A stretch of DNA of 64,000 nt from Candidatus Methylophosphatis roskildensis (GTDB lineage Bacteria; Pseudomonadota; Gammaproteobacteria; Burkholderiales; Rhodocyclaceae). The stretch spans positions 1,116,001 through 1,180,000 of the forward strand of contig JADJEV010000003.1 of assembly GCA_016708905.1 (NCBI GenBank), given 5' to 3'. Shown here one piece after another: positions 61,708 through 64,000 of this stretch. Below the pieces are notes generated by a model that did no database searches, was not told the DNA's origin, and saw nothing but the letters and a program-made list of their open reading frames with translations. The first letter of the stretch is position 1. Each line of letters opens with the position of its first letter. The translations under genes and the position numbers were made by a program.

Positions 61708-62637
61708 TTACCTCGTACCGGCGAACCCGGCCTCGCCGGGCCCGGGAGGGTTGGCTGGCCGGCCGAGCAAAGCCTGCTGCGGCGAGTGCTCGAGTTCGCC
61801 GAGCAGCCGCGAAAGCTGTCGGGAATTGTTCGACAGGTCGTGCAACAGCACATTGAGCTGCGGCAGCGCACTGCCGCTCACTTCGCCGCCGATCGCCTCC
61901 AGCCGCTTGCCGATCGCCTGAATGCCGGCCACCAGTTCACGTGATTCCTTGAGCAGAGGCCCCACCTCGGCGCCAGCCGTTTCGAGATCGGCGAGCAGCC
62001 TCGATACCCGCGCGGCATTGTCGGGGCTGGCGAAACGGCGGATCGCCGCGATCGTCTCCGGCATCTGCTTCAGCGATTTGCCGGCTTCGGCGGCGGCCAC
62101 CTCGAGTCCAGCCAGCGTGTTGCCGAAACTCTCGATGTTGTCGGGACTGAGCAGCGTATTGGCGCGTCTGGACAGTTCCTTGACCTGCGCAAGCGTCGCC
62201 GCGAGTTCGTCGCCTGTCGTATCGAAGGTAGACGGACGAAGCGCGATCCGCGGTACCTCGCCGTCACGCTCGGGGAGTAGTTTGCCGTCCTTGCCATTGT
62301 CCGACAACTCGACGAAGGCCAGACCGGTGACGCCCTGCATCTTGACCTCGGCCGTGGTGGCCGAGGAAATCGGCAGCCAGTCCTCGACGCTCACGGTCAC
62401 CAGAATCAGGCGCGGGTCGTTGGCATCGATCGTGATGCGATCGACCTTGCCCGAGCGGATGCCGCGAAAACGCACCTGCGCCTGTGGAGCCAGGCCGCTG
62501 ATGCTGCGCTCGGAAACCAGCTCGAGCGGCCGCGTGTCACTGCGCTGGCCCGAGAACCACCATACGGCTGTCATTGCGCCGAGCGCGAGCACGATGGTAA
62601 ACAGCCCGGCGGCAATGGCGTATGCCCGGTTTTCCAT
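61708..62637 (-). CDS. MlaD-family MCE protein
   Basis: 309 residues. One N-terminal transmembrane helix (about 8-28) is followed by an MCE domain (about 38-115: GLAPQAQVRFRGIRSGKVDR and MQGVTGLAFVEL) and a long helical C-terminal region. MCE proteins form hexameric periplasmic rings for lipid transfer. It is encoded between the ATPase and the auxiliary lipoprotein. Confidence 0.9.
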   Translation of the reverse strand: MENRAYAIAAGLFTIVLALGAMTAVWWFSGQRSDTRPLELVSERSISGLAPQAQVRFRGIRSGKVDRITIDANDPRLILVTVSVEDWLPISSATTAEVKMQGVTGLAFVELSDNGKDGKLLPERDGEVPRIALRPSTFDTTGDELAATLAQVKELSRRANTLLSPDNIESFGNTLAGLEVAAAEAGKSLKQMPETIAAIRRFASPDNAARVSRLLADLETAGAEVGPLLKESRELVAGIQAIGKRLEAIGGEVSGSALPQLNVLLHDLSNNSRQLSRLLGELEHSPQQALLGRPANPPGPGEAGFAGTR

Positions 62638-62665
62638 CAGCGGCAGTCGGCTCCGGCAGTGCCCA

Positions 62666-63448
62666 TCACGGAACCGCCCGTCCCCGCTCCAGGGCGATCC
62701 GGCTACGCTGCGCGCCGAAGAAGCCGTTTATGAAAGGGTGATCGATCTGCATGATCTCGTCGAGAGGACCGTACGCAAGTATACGCCGCTCCGCCAGCAC
62801 GGCAACGTGCGCTGCCAGCGCGGCGAGCGTATCGAGGTCGTGCGTTACCAGGACGACGGTCAGCCCGAGTTCAGCGTGCAATTGTTTGATCAGCTTGACG
62901 AAGGCTTCCGAGCGATCGGGATCGAGGCCGGCCGTCGGCTCGTCGAGCAGCAGCAGTTCCGGCTCCAGCGCAAGTGCACGGGCCAGTCCGACGCGCTTGA
63001 TCATGCCGCCGGACAACTCGGATGGCATCAGTTCGGCATCCGACGCCTTGAGTTCGACCTGCGCGAGTTTCAGATGCACGAGATCGCGAATCAGATCCTC
63101 GTCGAGCAAACGCAGCTCCCGCATCGGGAACGCCACGTTCTGAAAAACCGTCAGCGCCGAAAACAGCGCGCCTTGCTGAAACAGCATGCCGAAGCGTCGG
63201 CGCAACGCGCGATCGGCCAGCCGGTCGCCGGAGAACAGCGGCTGGCCGAAGAGCCGGACACTCCCCTCGCTCGGCCGCATCAAGCCGTTGATATGCCGAA
63301 GCAGCGTCGTCTTGCCCGAACCCGAGCCACCGACCAATGCAACCACCTCACCGCGCTCGACGACCAGATCGAGTCCGCGGAGCACCCATTTTTTCTGGCC
63401 GAAGCAGGTGCCGAGCCCCCTCGCTTCGATGATCGGGGAATCCGCCAT
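62666..63448 (-). CDS. MlaF-like ABC transporter ATPase
   Basis: 260 residues. Walker A is GGSGSGKTT, the signature LSGGMIKRVGLARAL and Walker B LLLLDEPTAGLDP. The GMIKR form is typical of MlaF/Ttg2A-type lipid transport ATPases. Its start overlaps the MlaE stop by one base (TGATG). Confidence 0.92.
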   Translation of the reverse strand: MADSPIIEARGLGTCFGQKKWVLRGLDLVVERGEVVALVGGSGSGKTTLLRHINGLMRPSEGSVRLFGQPLFSGDRLADRALRRRFGMLFQQGALFSALTVFQNVAFPMRELRLLDEDLIRDLVHLKLAQVELKASDAELMPSELSGGMIKRVGLARALALEPELLLLDEPTAGLDPDRSEAFVKLIKQLHAELGLTVVLVTHDLDTLAALAAHVAVLAERRILAYGPLDEIMQIDHPFINGFFGAQRSRIALERGRAVP

Positions 63449-64000
63449 CAGTCGATGCCAATGCTGCGGGTGGCGATGGCAAACACCGCGTCGGCCAGAA
63501 TGACCACGGTAATCGCCGTCACCACCGAGCGGGTGGTATTCGAAGAAAGGCTCTCGGTATTCGGCTTCACCTGCAGGCCGAAGTGGCAGGCCAGCAGGGC
63601 GATCAGAAAACCGAAAACCAGACCCTTGGCGAGTCCGATCCAGACGTTGGCCACCGGCACGACCTTGGGCAGCGTCTCGATGAAGAATCCATAGGAGATG
63701 TCGACCTGGATCTGTGCCGCCACCATGCCGCCGATCAGCGCCATCGCCGAAGTCCAGGCGGTGATCAATGGCATCGCGATGGCAAGCGCCAGTACCTTCG
63801 GGAACACCAGGCGTAGCGACCGCGAGACACCCATGGTCGCCAGTGCATCGATCTCCTCGGTGACCCGCATGACCCCCAATTGCGCCGTCATCGCCGAACC
63901 CGAGCGCCCTGCCACTAGCACCGCCACCAGCACGGGCCCCAGTTCGCGGATGATGCCGATGCCGAGCAGGTTGACGATGTACACATCGGCGCCGAAGCGG
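63448..64000 (-). CDS. MlaE-family permease (5'-truncated by window edge)
   Basis: The frame is open to the window end (RFGADVYIVNLLG before any start), so the N-terminus lies beyond. The visible 183 residues hold GIIRELGPVLVAVLVAGRSG and the segment EIDALATMGVSRSLRLVFPK, core motifs of MlaE permeases, with several membrane helices. It is the first visible gene of the lipid transport operon. Confidence 0.92.
   Translation of the reverse strand, partial: RFGADVYIVNLLGIGIIRELGPVLVAVLVAGRSGSAMTAQLGVMRVTEEIDALATMGVSRSLRLVFPKVLALAIAMPLITAWTSAMALIGGMVAAQIQVDISYGFFIETLPKVVPVANVWIGLAKGLVFGFLIALLACHFGLQVKPNTESLSSNTTRSVVTAITVVILADAVFAIATRSIGID

Overview
The window is high-GC DNA from a Gram-negative bacterium. 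A DUF2863 gene, the ETF/ETF-QO and acyl-CoA genes, PlsB, a PqiC/Mla-type lipid transporter and the general codon use point to a betaproteobacterium, probably in or near the Rhodocyclales. That placement is inference, because no rRNA or tRNA gene is present.

Layout. 1-3868 (+): a DUF547 / TIGR04283 / TIGR04282 / DUF3047 / DUF2863 run, part of which resembles arsenosugar-associated clusters. 3950-4233: an orphan Phd/VapB-type antitoxin followed by a 14-codon stump of its PIN toxin. 4273-30374 (-): the largest system in the window. In transcription order it encodes a REC-GGDEF-EAL regulator, a GAF-HlyD membrane fusion protein, a PqqD-M50 protease-HlyD fusion, a short SecA-like motor ATPase, a periplasmic HlyD-type adaptor, a 5,255-residue LEPR-type giant surface protein with 24 near-identical ~100-residue repeats, and a PAS-GGDEF diguanylate cyclase. 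The tight packing (gaps of 1-27 bp from the GAF-HlyD gene to the cyclase) suggests a dedicated export and c-di-GMP control system for the giant protein. It is the best candidate for an undescribed system.

30624-38849: housekeeping and scattered genes (two small hypotheticals, plsB, a lone tyrosine recombinase, pdxH, ETF-QO, a metallophosphoesterase). 39304-40337: a frameshifted XRE regulator with a VapB-like / PIN toxin pair.

40427-51505 (-): a nest of mobile elements. Group II intron 1 has its RT gene cut in two places. An ISKra4-family IS (8-bp target duplication) sits in one cut. A ~2.74-kb serine-recombinase element (copy 1) sits in the other. Copy 1 has been invaded two bases from its end by group II intron 2. 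The RT gene of intron 2 in turn carries a second, almost identical copy of the serine-recombinase element. Both copies entered at the equivalent codon of the two RT genes, at the Tyr-Phe step just after the first catalytic Asp, with a TT crossover dinucleotide. This indicates an element that targets a conserved site in retroelement RT genes.

51706-52196 (+): a two-gene unit of very small proteins behind two ATGTACAT palindromes. 52604-60857: fatty-acid/acyl-CoA oxidation genes (acyl-CoA dehydrogenase, etfA, etfB, enoyl-CoA hydratase-like, acyl-CoA synthetase) with a CbiM-like permease, a TatD hydrolase and a divergent TetR regulator next to a 15-bp inverted repeat. 61033-64000 (-): a Mla-type phospholipid ABC transporter (MlaE partial, ATPase, MlaD, PqiC-like lipoprotein).

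Several single-base frameshifts, and a scrambled stretch inside the giant repeat array, may be sequencing or assembly errors rather than biology.
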